From CAZDRX01 sp964508225 (GTDB taxonomy: Bacteria; Patescibacteriota; Gracilibacteria; Peribacterales; Peribacteraceae), in NCBI GenBank assembly GCA_964508225.1, contig CAZDRX010000008.1, positions 4,174 to 68,173 of the forward strand: a DNA stretch of 64,000 bases. Reading direction: 5' to 3'. Under the pieces are notes generated by a model. It worked only from the letters and a program-made list of their open reading frames with translations, was not told the DNA's origin and did no database searches. Both the position numbers and the translations under genes were made by a program. This document shows, piece by piece, positions 16,121 through 23,667 of this stretch; the first letter of the stretch is position 1, and each line of letters starts with the position of its first letter.

Positions 16121-16426
16121 GCCCTTTCTTTGTGTGCGACAAAGAAAGGGCGAAAGAAAGCGCGGCGCGCCAAAGCCGCCCGCCCGGCGCTGTGTCTCCT
16201 CGCCGGCTCCTCCAAGGCTTCGGAGCCGACTCGTCGAATCCCGCTTCGCGGGATAACAGCGCCTTCCCCTTCACCCCCCGTGGCGCGCCAGCCCACCCTC
16301 TGTCATTTAAGAAGCCTGAGTACTCATACCGAAGATTGCGCGTGCTGTTCGAGCCGGACCTGCAGGGACGGCGAGTTCACGCGCATATGTTTCTTTGGTC
16401 ACTTTCTTTGCGCCAAAGAAAGTGAC
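16121..16426. repeat. composite palindromic repeat element, long copy
   Basis: This 340-bp intergenic region between rlmH and the flavodoxin gene contains no supported gene. GCCCTTTCTTTGT (16121-16133) pairs exactly with 16139-16151. It is followed by CGAAAGAAAGCGC, a GGCGCGCC site (16164-16171), a three-stem structured core (16186-16263) and a second GGCGCGCC (16282-16289). At the far end GTCACTTTCTTTG (16398-16410) pairs exactly with 16414-16426. The first part matches the copy at 5372-5470. It looks like a REP- or MITE-type dispersed element with CTTTCTTTG...CAAAGAAAG ends. Confidence 0.65.
16186..16263. other. three-way-junction secondary-structure element inside the repeat
   Basis: GGCGCTGT (16186-16193) pairs with ACAGCGCC (16256-16263) and encloses two perfect 7-bp hairpins: CGGCTCC (16204-16210) with GGAGCCG (16222-16228), and ATCCCGC (16238-16244) with GCGGGAT (16248-16254, loop TTC). 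It is tRNA-sized but has no T-loop, anticodon stem or CCA, so it is not called a tRNA. The short repeat copy at 5.4 kb lacks it. Confidence 0.5.
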
Positions 16427-16434
16427 ATATCGTG

Positions 16435-16905
16435 TCAGAGAATATTGCGAAGTTTCTCTCCCGCTCCATCAGACCATTTATTAATCCTCTCCATCTGATC
16501 ATACGGTTCATTCACGATGATGAGAGGAATGCCGAGAGATTTTCCGTTCGCGGATTTGAGGAACTGCATGAAGCGCTCGGTGCAGCGCGTCGTGAAGTAG
16601 TAGCGTTCATCGCCGAGGCTCACGAGGAGGACCGGCTTGCCCTTGAGATCGATTCCCTTCAGCTTCCCGAAGAGCAGTTCGTGCATGTAGGGGTTCAGCT
16701 GTCCTTCCACTCCTCCCGTGTTCCACGTGCCGGAGCCGAGCAGGAGGATGTCCGCATCCGTGAAGTCCGCTGCGGTCGCAAGTTCTGCGCGGATGATCTT
16801 CACGCTCACGTTCACCCCCGTCTCCTTCCAGCGGCTGAGAACGGTGTCCACAACGAACTGCGTGTGGCCGCTCGTGGTGGCGATGATGACGGTGAGGTTC
16901 TGCAT
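16435..16905 (-). CDS. flavodoxin-like protein
   Basis: A short-chain flavodoxin fold, a one- or two-electron FMN carrier. The phosphate-binding loop is ATTSGHTQFV (the family pattern is T-x-S/T-G-x-T); LLLGSGTWNTGGVEGQL and LVSLGDERYYFTTRCTERFM match the two FMN ring-flanking loops. It is 156 aa. The partner reductase is not nearby, so the pathway is unknown. It faces away from rlmI, across the short gap 16906-16964. Confidence 0.83.
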   Translation of the reverse strand: MQNLTVIIATTSGHTQFVVDTVLSRWKETGVNVSVKIIRAELATAADFTDADILLLGSGTWNTGGVEGQLNPYMHELLFGKLKGIDLKGKPVLLVSLGDERYYFTTRCTERFMQFLKSANGKSLGIPLIIVNEPYDQMERINKWSDGAGEKLRNIL

Positions 16906-16964
16906 GTCCGGATTCTACTCGCCTTGAGGCACGATGCGCGTTTTTCTGCTACCGTCTCCCCGCT

Positions 16965-18149
16965 ATGGCTCTCGTCTATCCCATCCTCAAGCTCAAGGCC
17001 GGCAAAGAGCCGCACCTCAAGAACCGGCACCATGCGATCTTCCAGACCGCCGTGTCCGTGTTTCCTGCATGCGAGGACGGATCTATTGTCGAGGTGCAGG
17101 ATTCGATCGGTGGCTTCCTGTGTTATGCCACACTCAATCGCAAGGCGTACATCGCCGGTCGTGCGATCGCATTCCGGAAAGGTGATCCTCTTGATCAGCT
17201 CGAGCAGCAGATCAGGACGTCGGTCGAACTCCGTCGCCAGTTCTTCAGTGGAGGGGACACGACAGCCTACCGTCTCGTGAACGCCGAAGGCGATGCAGTC
17301 CCCGGCATCATCGCCGATCTCTACGGTTCCGTGCTCGTGCTCCAGCTCACGACGATGGGCATGGACAAGCTCCGTCCCTGGGTCGTCGAGGTGATGAAGA
17401 AGTACGTGAAATGCGATGCGATCTTCGAGAAATCCGCCGGTCCCGGCCGCAAGAAGGAGGGCCTGGAGCCCGTCGAAGGCTGGATCGGCAAGCCGGGAAA
17501 GGAAACCGTGGAGGTGATGGAGCGGGGACTCAAGTTCCTCATCTCGTTCAGCGGCAGCCAGAAAACCGGCCTCTTCCTCGACCAGCGTGAAATGCGCTCA
17601 CTCGTCCGGAGTCTTGCAAGAGGCCGCACGGTGCTCGATTGCTGCAGTTACGTCGGAGGTTTCTCCGTGTCCGCCCTCAAAGGGGGAGCGATTGCCGCAG
17701 ATGCTGTGGACTACGACAAGGTCGCCATCGACAAAGCCAAGCAGCACGTGCAGGTGAACGGTGCCGACCCCAAGTCCTTCAACGGATATGCGCAGGACGT
17801 CTTCGAATTCCTCCGGAGGAAAGATCTGCCGCGCAATTACGACTTCGTCATTCTCGATCCGCCGGCGTTCGCCAAGAGGAGCACCGACCTCGATAGGGCC
17901 AAGCATGCGTACACGGACCTGAACCGTCTTGGTATGGAGGCTCTCAAGAAAGGCGGCTTCCTCCTCACGTGTTCCTGTAGTTATCAGGTGGATATCCCGC
18001 TGTTCCAGACGATCATTTTCCATGCCGCACAGCAGTCCAAGAAGTCCGTGCGCATTCTCGACCGCCACCGTCAGGCACTCGATCATCCGGTGAACATCTT
18101 CCATCCGGAGGCCGACTACCTGAAGAGCCTGCTTCTCTGGGTCGAGTAA
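16965..18149 (+). CDS. rlmI: class I SAM-dependent rRNA methyltransferase, RlmI (YccW)-like
   Basis: Likely a 23S rRNA m5C methyltransferase. An N-terminal PUA-like domain (LKLKAGKEPHLKNRHHAIFQ) and the RlmI middle domain (RLVNAEGDAVPGIIADLYG) precede a Rossmann domain with SGSQKTGLFLDQREMR, VLDCCSYVGGFSVSA (SAM-binding loop), VILDPPAFAK (NPPY-like motif) and LLTCSCSYQV (Cys motif). It is 394 aa, normal for the family. It starts at ATG 16965 after a pyrimidine-rich leader. Confidence 0.87.
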   Translation: MALVYPILKLKAGKEPHLKNRHHAIFQTAVSVFPACEDGSIVEVQDSIGGFLCYATLNRKAYIAGRAIAFRKGDPLDQLEQQIRTSVELRRQFFSGGDTTAYRLVNAEGDAVPGIIADLYGSVLVLQLTTMGMDKLRPWVVEVMKKYVKCDAIFEKSAGPGRKKEGLEPVEGWIGKPGKETVEVMERGLKFLISFSGSQKTGLFLDQREMRSLVRSLARGRTVLDCCSYVGGFSVSALKGGAIAADAVDYDKVAIDKAKQHVQVNGADPKSFNGYAQDVFEFLRRKDLPRNYDFVILDPPAFAKRSTDLDRAKHAYTDLNRLGMEALKKGGFLLTCSCSYQVDIPLFQTIIFHAAQQSKKSVRILDRHRQALDHPVNIFHPEADYLKSLLLWVE

Positions 18150-18227
18150 ACGAGTGTGCCCCGCAAGACGGATTCCTTGTTTCAGAGCTTCTCCCATGTC
18201 TACGATAGACGCATTCCTCCCCCTTTC

Positions 18228-18725
18228 ATGAGCACATCTTCCACGCCGAACGGTCAGAACTTCGAGCAGAAATTCACCCGCGAGATGGGCAAGCTCGAGT
18301 CTTGGCTTGCGCCGATCTTCGCCAAGCTCCCGCACATTCCCTCCAGCGCGCGTGAGACACTCGTGAGCCTCGCACCGTGGCTTTCGCTCGTCTTCGGTAT
18401 TCTCGGTCTCGGCGCACTCTTCAGTATGGGTGCGATTGCCTCGCTGTTCTCGCCGTTCATCCTCCTCGCCGCCGGATTCGCGGGCATCCTCTTCTTTGCG
18501 AATATTTTGATCGGCCTGCTCGCTGCGGTCTTCGAGATTCTCGCCTTCAAACCGTTGCAGGAACACCGCAAGAAAGGATGGAGTCTTCTCTTCTACGGTA
18601 CGGTGCTCAGCGGAGCGAGCAGTATTCTCGGCATGCTCTTCATGAGTCATGGTGGCGAGGGCATCCTCGGGACGCTTGTGGGGCTGTGGCTCCTCTTCGA
18701 AATCCGTCCCGCGTACAAGGCGTAG
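18228..18725 (+). CDS. small integral membrane protein, unknown
   Basis: 165 aa from ATG 18228, which follows a pyrimidine tract (CCTCCCCCTTTC). About four TMs: LVSLAPWLSLVFGILGLGAL, FSPFILLAAGFAGILFFANI, LLFYGTVLSGASSILGMLF and a last one ending at LLFEIRPAYKA. The N-terminal 45 residues are soluble. It resembles generic four-helix membrane proteins of CPR genomes; I cannot assign a function. Confidence 0.7.
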   Translation: MSTSSTPNGQNFEQKFTREMGKLESWLAPIFAKLPHIPSSARETLVSLAPWLSLVFGILGLGALFSMGAIASLFSPFILLAAGFAGILFFANILIGLLAAVFEILAFKPLQEHRKKGWSLLFYGTVLSGASSILGMLFMSHGGEGILGTLVGLWLLFEIRPAYKA

Positions 18726-18799
18726 GAACACAGGGATCGTCTCCGCGGGAGTCGAGTGTTGTATGAATTCCGACACTCATTCGTCACAGGTGCATCGCT

Positions 18800-18816
18800 C
18801 TTAATGTCACCTTAAT
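18800..18816 (+). promoter_or_regulatory. PmrA-like direct-repeat operator upstream of the response regulator
   Basis: CTTAAT-N5-CTTAAT, two identical hexamers at an 11-bp period, 29 bp before the response-regulator ATG. A -10-like GATAGATT follows. OmpR-family dimers bind such tandem sites; the PmrA/QseB consensus is YTTAAK-N5-YTTAAK. It suggests autoregulation. Confidence 0.6.
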
Positions 18817-18844
18817 GCCCGGGCGATAGATTCTCCCCATTCCC

Positions 18845-19519
18845 ATGCACATCCTCGTCATCGAAGATCAGGCCAAGCTCGCGAGCAATATCAAGGGACT
18901 CCTTGAGCACGATCACTATGCCGTGACGGTCTCGAATGACGGCAAGGACGGTTTCGAGAAGGCGATGACGCAGGACATCGATCTCCTCATCCTCGACTTG
19001 AACCTCCCCGGCATGGACGGGTACGTCATCTGTGCGATGCTCCGTCAGAGCAAGAAGAATATGCCGATCCTCATGCTCACGGCACGCACGAAGTCGCAAG
19101 AGGTGATCCACGGACTCAACATCGGTGCGGATGATTACCTGCCGAAGCCCTTCGATTCTGACGAGCTGCTCGCCCGCGTGCGTGCGCTCCTCCGCCGTAC
19201 GTCCCAGTCGCGGGAGCCCAAGCTCACCGCTGGCAATGTCACGATGGACACGAACTCGCAGGAGGTCTGGCTCGGCGATCACAAGATCGGCCTCTCGCCC
19301 AAGGAGTACGCGCTCCTTGAGTTCCTCCTCCGGAACAAGGGACAGGTGCAGGATCGTCCCACGATCATCAATCACGTCTGGGGCGGCCGTGACGAACTCA
19401 TGTTCTCGCAGACCGTCGATGTGCACATCGCCTACCTGCGCAGAAAATTGGGCAAGAATCTCATCGAGACTGTACCGGGCAGAGGGTATCTTGTTCCGGC
19501 CAGCCTCCATGTTGCTTAG
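18845..19519 (+). CDS. OmpR/PhoB-family response regulator
   Basis: The receiver domain (1-115) has the acidic pair VIED, the phospho-acceptor in LLILDLNLPGMDGY, the conserved Thr in MLTART and the Lys in LPKPFDSDE. The C-terminal winged-helix DNA-binding domain (130-224) contains LSPKEYALLEFLLRNKG and the recognition-helix/wing part SQTVDVHIAYLRRKLG. At 224 aa it is canonical. It overlaps the histidine-kinase gene by 11 nt, so the pair is co-translated. A PmrA-like box lies just upstream, and matching boxes precede the next two transcription units, which are likely targets. Confidence 0.95.
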   Translation: MHILVIEDQAKLASNIKGLLEHDHYAVTVSNDGKDGFEKAMTQDIDLLILDLNLPGMDGYVICAMLRQSKKNMPILMLTARTKSQEVIHGLNIGADDYLPKPFDSDELLARVRALLRRTSQSREPKLTAGNVTMDTNSQEVWLGDHKIGLSPKEYALLEFLLRNKGQVQDRPTIINHVWGGRDELMFSQTVDVHIAYLRRKLGKNLIETVPGRGYLVPASLHVA

Positions 19520-20681
19520 GAAAATCAGTTACCGGATCGCGCTCCAGTTCACGGGTTTCGTGTTCCTTCTCTTCATGATCAACGGGGCGGTCTTCCTCGC
19601 GGCCGATATCGAGAATTCGCGGCGCACAGCAGAATTCCGCCTGCAGCATTCGTCGTCCTCCGTCATGAGCAGGATCGAGAGCTGGCCCGACATCCGCCCC
19701 GAACGGCTTCCACCGCGCATGCGCGATCACATCCGTGTCGTGAACCTGCAGGGGCAATCCGTGTACGCGGGTGCCGTGTTCGCCGGATCACCGTTTTCAC
19801 CCGATGAAGAGCGCACGGAGCTCACACTGCAGGGCGATGAGTACGGTGTCTTCACGGCACCGCTCGTCCGCAGGGGCGTGCTCGTCGGGTTCGTGCAGGT
19901 CGCCGAGCCCGAGCGTCTCCAGTTCGGGGATCTTCCGAGACGCCTCGCGATCTACCTCCTCGTGAGCGTGCTTGTCTCGGGTCTTACCTTCCTTGTCGGA
20001 CTCTTCTTCGCGCGCAGGAGCCTCAAACCGGCGGAGGACATGATGGAGCGGCTCGAGCAATTCACACAGGACGCGAGCCACGAACTCAAGACGCCTCTTG
20101 CGGCACTCCGCTCCTCGCTCGAACTCGCGCTCAAGAACGGCAAGCTCAAGGAAGGCATCGTGTCTGCGAGGGAAGACGTGAAGGACATCACCATTCTCGT
20201 CGAACGTCTCCTCGAACTCGCGCGCCTCGATCAGCTCAGTCTCGAGAAGCTGACGATCGATGGGACCGCACTCATCCGCGATACGGTGGAGCGGCATCGC
20301 GCACTCATCGCGGAGCAGAAGCTGTCACTCGTGACGCACATCGATGACGCCGTGCTGACGGAAGGGGACTCGGCGCTCCTTCGTCAACTCCTGACGAACC
20401 TCCTGAGCAACGCGATCAAGTTCACGCCGGAAGGCGGCACCATCACGGTACGGCTGACGAAGAAATTCCTGAGTGTCACGGATACAGGTGTCGGTATCCC
20501 TGACGAAGCGAAGTCGCGCATCTTCGACCGGTTCTTTCAGGCGGATAACTCGCGTTCGCGCGGGGGCTTCGGTCTGGGTTTGGCTCTCGTGAAGCGCATC
20601 GCCGATCTCCATCGCTGGACGGTCGAATTCGAGAGTACACACGAAGCAGGCACCACGTTCACGGTGCGCTTCACGTCCTAA
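19509..20681 (+). CDS. sensor histidine kinase
   Basis: Partner of the preceding response regulator. TM1 is about residues 12-34 (ALQFTGFVFLLFMINGAVFL), an extracytoplasmic sensor of about 110 residues follows, and TM2 is about 148-170. The H-box is TQDASHELKTPLAALRSSLE, the N-box LLTNLLSNAIKFTPEG, then DTGVGIPDEAKSRIFDRFFQ and GGFGLGLALVKRI. No HAMP is obvious between TM2 and the H-box. Start ATG 19509 lies inside the 3-prime end of the regulator gene. The signal is unknown; the Met/His-rich secreted protein downstream hints at metal or envelope stress. Confidence 0.93.
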   Translation: MLLRKISYRIALQFTGFVFLLFMINGAVFLAADIENSRRTAEFRLQHSSSSVMSRIESWPDIRPERLPPRMRDHIRVVNLQGQSVYAGAVFAGSPFSPDEERTELTLQGDEYGVFTAPLVRRGVLVGFVQVAEPERLQFGDLPRRLAIYLLVSVLVSGLTFLVGLFFARRSLKPAEDMMERLEQFTQDASHELKTPLAALRSSLELALKNGKLKEGIVSAREDVKDITILVERLLELARLDQLSLEKLTIDGTALIRDTVERHRALIAEQKLSLVTHIDDAVLTEGDSALLRQLLTNLLSNAIKFTPEGGTITVRLTKKFLSVTDTGVGIPDEAKSRIFDRFFQADNSRSRGGFGLGLALVKRIADLHRWTVEFESTHEAGTTFTVRFTS

Positions 20682-20690
20682 AGATTCATC

Positions 20691-20707
20691 CTTAACCGGC
20701 TCTTAAG
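20691..20707 (+). promoter_or_regulatory. PmrA-like direct-repeat operator
   Basis: CTTAAC-N5-CTTAAG, the same 11-bp period as the site before the response regulator. It lies between the kinase stop and the small secreted Met/His-rich gene; a -10-like GATACT is at 20719-20724. Confidence 0.6.
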
Positions 20708-20769
20708 TATTCCTCCCCGATACTGCGCCCATGTCGCGACAGTCTCTATTTCTTTTCACCCCGATTCGT

Positions 20770-21306
20770 ATGACCAAGAACAAGTACATCATCGGCGCCG
20801 TCGCAGGTGCGACATCACTCGCCGTCGCTTTCCCGCTCCTCGCACAGTTTGCGAGTGCGGCGGATGAGGGCATGACGATGAACAGCCGCAGGGCTGACCG
20901 TCCCGCTCCCTCGCAGGCCTGCGTGCATGCTCTCGCGGAGAAGGACGGAGCGTTTCTCTCGGGCGTCGACGCCATGATCACGGCTCACAAAGCCGCGGTG
21001 CTGGCACACAAAGACGCCCTCACGGCTGCGGCAGCCATCACGGATGACGCGCAGCGCAAGACGGCCGTCGATCTTGCCGACCAGACATTCCACGATGCCA
21101 TGGAGGCCGCCCACGATGCACAGGGTGATCACATGGCGGAAATGGAAGCGCTCAAGACCGCGTGTGGCACGAGCCTCGGATTCGGTCACGGCTTCGGCGG
21201 TCCGATGATGCGCGGCAAAGGCCCGATGAAGGGCGGAGGTTTCCACATGAATCAGGATGGCCATGGAAGGGGCCCTCGTACCGATGCAAACAGTGAGGGG
21301 CAGTAA
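20770..21306 (+). CDS. small secreted Met/His/Gly-rich protein, predicted two-component target
   Basis: From ATG 20770 the N-terminus MTKNKYIIGAVAGATSLAVA continues to LLAQFASA, a typical signal peptide with AxA cleavage. The mature part is helical and Ala-rich with two Cys (SQACVHALAEK and LKTACGTSLG). The tail GFGHGFGGPMMRGKGPMKGG and following HMNQDGHGRG is rich in Met, His and Gly and could bind metal. It is 178 aa and not a recognised family, though size and location recall the CpxP/Spy class of stress-induced periplasmic proteins. The upstream operator and downstream terminator make it a single-gene unit. Confidence 0.72.
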   Translation: MTKNKYIIGAVAGATSLAVAFPLLAQFASAADEGMTMNSRRADRPAPSQACVHALAEKDGAFLSGVDAMITAHKAAVLAHKDALTAAAAITDDAQRKTAVDLADQTFHDAMEAAHDAQGDHMAEMEALKTACGTSLGFGHGFGGPMMRGKGPMKGGGFHMNQDGHGRGPRTDANSEGQ

Positions 21307-21329
21307 CCCCGCACTGTGACCACAGAAAG

Positions 21330-21353
21330 GAGCCGCGCAAGCGGCTCTTTTTT
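21330..21353 (+). terminator. rho-independent terminator
   Basis: GAGCCGC-gcaa-GCGGCTC followed by six T, 24 nt after the stop of the Met/His-rich gene. Confidence 0.85.
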
Positions 21354-21376
21354 GAAGTCCGAGCAGGAGGCGATAG

Positions 21377-21502
21377 GACGAATATCGCGAGCAGTGCCGT
21401 CAGTACGACATCGTGCATGAGTACCTTCTCAAGCGATCGATGGTTCCGCGTGAGCTCGTGGCGAAGATCGAGCAGTATCTCGCACAGGCGGTCGTCGCGT
21501 AG
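21377..21502 (+). pseudogene. possible gene remnant or 29-41 codon ORF
   Basis: In one frame this stretch reads DEYREQCRQYDIVHEYLLKR and continues SMVPRELVAKIEQYLAQAVVA before a stop. It looks protein-like, but there is no ATG near its start; a stop (21374-21376) precedes it and a GTG at 21413 is the first possible start. It could be the 3-prime end of a decayed gene. Low confidence. Confidence 0.3.
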
Positions 21503-21514
21503 TGCGCAGAGGTT

Positions 21515-21531
21515 GTTAATCCTGCCTTAAT
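21515..21531 (+). promoter_or_regulatory. PmrA-like direct-repeat operator
   Basis: GTTAAT-N5-CTTAAT, 36 bp before a 53-codon secreted-peptide gene; third copy of the same 11-bp-period site within 2.8 kb. Confidence 0.55.
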
Positions 21532-21567
21532 GGCGCGAGGTTATGGTGTGCGCAGTTTCTTCAACGT

Positions 21568-21729
21568 ATGCGCACCCCTCAGATCATCGGCATCCTCAGG
21601 ACGTTCGTGCTCGCACTCCTCATCACGTCGGCGTCGGCTGCGTACGCTGCGTCGCTCAAGACGACACTCACCGCTGAGAAAAATCCTACTCCGGTGACGA
21701 AAGAGGTCGCGTTCAATCCTCTGATGTGA
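21568..21729 (+). CDS. small secreted peptide, 53 aa
   Basis: MRTPQIIGILRTFVLALLIT followed by SASAAYA forms a signal peptide, leaving a mature peptide of about 26 residues: LKTTLTAEKNPTPVTKEVAF then NPLM. It lies directly behind the third operator, so it is a likely member of the local two-component regulon. Its 3-prime end overlaps the convergent SGNH-hydrolase gene by 17 nt. No family recognised. Confidence 0.55.
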   Translation: MRTPQIIGILRTFVLALLITSASAAYAASLKTTLTAEKNPTPVTKEVAFNPLM

Positions 21730-22651
21730 TTCCCATCTCGCGGAGCGTCGCTGCGATCGCTTCGCCAGCCAGCTTCTGCGTGCGCGCGGATGGATGACTG
21801 TCCCAGCCCAGTCGCTCGAAGTCCGTGCCGAGCTGTTCCGTGAGATCGAGAATCTCCCATCCGTGCGTATGAGCCATCGCCCGTACACTGTTGAATGTCT
21901 CGGGACGCTCTGCCCTGTCCGGCCAGAGGACAAGGAGCTTCGGAGCATTCCCGATGTCCGCACTCAGGCGTGTGAACCAGCGTCCGAAATGCGTGAGCTC
22001 GGACGCAGGCCATTCGACGATGAACGGTGCAGAGGAGGGGAGAGGTTCGCGCATCCGCAGAAATCCACGCTTCACGATGTCGACGAGCGGGCTCGTCCTC
22101 CGCCACCACCGTGGCCCGTGGATCTGCCACGATCCCGTCCCCGTGCGTTCCCGTATATCACCGTCGAAGGTTGCCTTCCGGTCGCCGTCGTTCGGTGTGA
22201 ATTCGAGGATCGTCACGACAGGATGCAGTGCTCTGACTTTCGCCTCGTACGTGAGGGTCTCCTGTTCGATGTTGTATCCGTTCACGCCCGTGTTCACGAC
22301 GGCGAACGCCGGAAGCAGTGCTGCGATCACCGCGGGATTCGTCTCTTCATCGCGCACGCCGAAGCCGAACGCGTACGAGTCGCCGAGGATTGCGATCACC
22401 TTCTTCCCGTCATCGATTTCCTGCGAACGGAATCCGCGGGAGTCCGTCGTCACCGTCTCCGAGCGGAACCCCGGTGCGTGCAGATCCGCCCGCAGTTCGT
22501 ACTCAAGATCCGGTACGTCACTTGCCTGATGAATGGCGGGGCGCAGGTTCACGGGACGCACACCCGCTGCACGGAGTGCTCCGTCCAGACCCAGCACACA
22601 TCCCGCCATAGCGAAGATGAGCAGGCAGAGATTCTGCAGGAGCTTCGTCAT
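21713..22651 (-). CDS. SGNH/GDSL-hydrolase family protein, membrane-anchored
   Basis: From ATG 22649-22651 the N-terminus MTKLLQNLCLLIFAMAGCVL is a signal anchor. AILGDSYAFGFGV is block I with the nucleophilic Ser, VNTGVNGYN is block II, LEFTPND is block III, and the C-terminal WDSHPSARTQKLAGEAI holds the Asp-x-x-His pair (DxxH-like: DSH). This is the serine-esterase fold that in envelope clusters often adds or removes O-acetyl groups on glycans. Its start overlaps the fcl stop as ATGA, so it is coupled to GDP-fucose synthesis. 312 aa. Confidence 0.8.
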   Translation of the reverse strand: MTKLLQNLCLLIFAMAGCVLGLDGALRAAGVRPVNLRPAIHQASDVPDLEYELRADLHAPGFRSETVTTDSRGFRSQEIDDGKKVIAILGDSYAFGFGVRDEETNPAVIAALLPAFAVVNTGVNGYNIEQETLTYEAKVRALHPVVTILEFTPNDGDRKATFDGDIRERTGTGSWQIHGPRWWRRTSPLVDIVKRGFLRMREPLPSSAPFIVEWPASELTHFGRWFTRLSADIGNAPKLLVLWPDRAERPETFNSVRAMAHTHGWEILDLTEQLGTDFERLGWDSHPSARTQKLAGEAIAATLREMGITSED

Positions 22652-23577
22652 GGTGTGTTCTGATACCACTCGTACGTTCTGCGGATCCCTTCCTCGAGCG
22701 GTACCTGATGACGCCATCCCGTACGCCGCAGTTTCGTCGTGTCGAGCACTTTCCGGGGAGTGCCGTCCGGCCGTGATGCATCGAACAAAATCTGTCCGTC
22801 ATACCCCACGGCTTTTGCGACGATCTCTGCCAGTCTCGCAATCGAAACCTCCTCTCCCGTTCCGATATTCGTGAGCGAGGTATCGTCATCGTGCTCCAGC
22901 AGATGCACGCATGCGTCTGCGAGATCCCGCGCGAAGATGAATTCACGGAGCGGCTTGCCCGTCCCCCAGAGGGTCACTGCCGGTGCCTTTGCCCGCTTTG
23001 CTTCATGGACACGCCGCAGCACCGCGGGCAGCACGTGACACGTTTCGAGATCGAACGAATCGCGCGGACCATACGAATTCGTCGGCATGACAGAGCGGTA
23101 CTGTGTGCCGTACTGCCGGTTGTAGGCATCGCAGAGCACGATGCCTGCGATCTTGGCGGACGCGTAGGGAGCATTCGTGGGTTCGAGGAGACCCGTCATG
23201 AGCGCGCTCTCGGGAATCGGCTGCGGCGCGAGCCGCGGATAGATGCACGAGCTCCCGATGAAGAGCATCCGAGGCACGCCCGCGCGGTAGGCTTCATGGA
23301 TCACATTGGTCTGGATCATGAGATTCTCGTACGCGAACTCGGCCGGAGAGCTCATATTCGCGTTGATCCCGCCGACTCTCGCGGCCGCGAGCACGATGAC
23401 ATCTGGTTTCTCGGATAAGAGAAACGCACGCGTCGCTGCCTGATCCGTGAGATCCAGTTCAGCGTGCGTGCGCAGCAGGAGGTGCTTGTAGCCCTTCTCA
23501 TGCAACACTTCCACGATGGCCGATCCCACGAGTCCGGTGTGACCCGCCACATAGATTCTGTCGCTCGTCTTCAGCAT
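22648..23577 (-). CDS. fcl: GDP-L-fucose synthase
   Basis: Epimerises and reduces GDP-4-keto-6-deoxymannose to GDP-L-fucose using NADPH. The Rossmann start IYVAGHTGLVGSAIVEVL, then LAAARVGGINANMSSPAEF, FIGSSCIYPRLAPQPIPES and the catalytic YASAK are hallmark WcaG/Fcl motifs; TNSYGPRDSFDLETCHVLPA follows. At 309 aa from ATG 23577 it is full length. GDP-mannose dehydratase (gmd) is not in the window. Operon with the downstream SGNH hydrolase. The product implies a fucose-containing surface polysaccharide. Confidence 0.92.
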   Translation of the reverse strand: MLKTSDRIYVAGHTGLVGSAIVEVLHEKGYKHLLLRTHAELDLTDQAATRAFLLSEKPDVIVLAAARVGGINANMSSPAEFAYENLMIQTNVIHEAYRAGVPRMLFIGSSCIYPRLAPQPIPESALMTGLLEPTNAPYASAKIAGIVLCDAYNRQYGTQYRSVMPTNSYGPRDSFDLETCHVLPAVLRRVHEAKRAKAPAVTLWGTGKPLREFIFARDLADACVHLLEHDDDTSLTNIGTGEEVSIARLAEIVAKAVGYDGQILFDASRPDGTPRKVLDTTKLRRTGWRHQVPLEEGIRRTYEWYQNTP

Positions 23578-23667
23578 ACGACCGATCTTCTCTCCGTTTC
23601 CCCCCGAGAGCAAACCGGAGATCGATTGGCAGTCATGGGCGGGGAGCGTTACGCTGACTCCCGCTCC

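Noticed and set aside
16186..16263. tRNA gene
   Set aside because: Size and three stems are suggestive, but there is no T-loop consensus, anticodon arm or CCA end, and it lies in a repeat.
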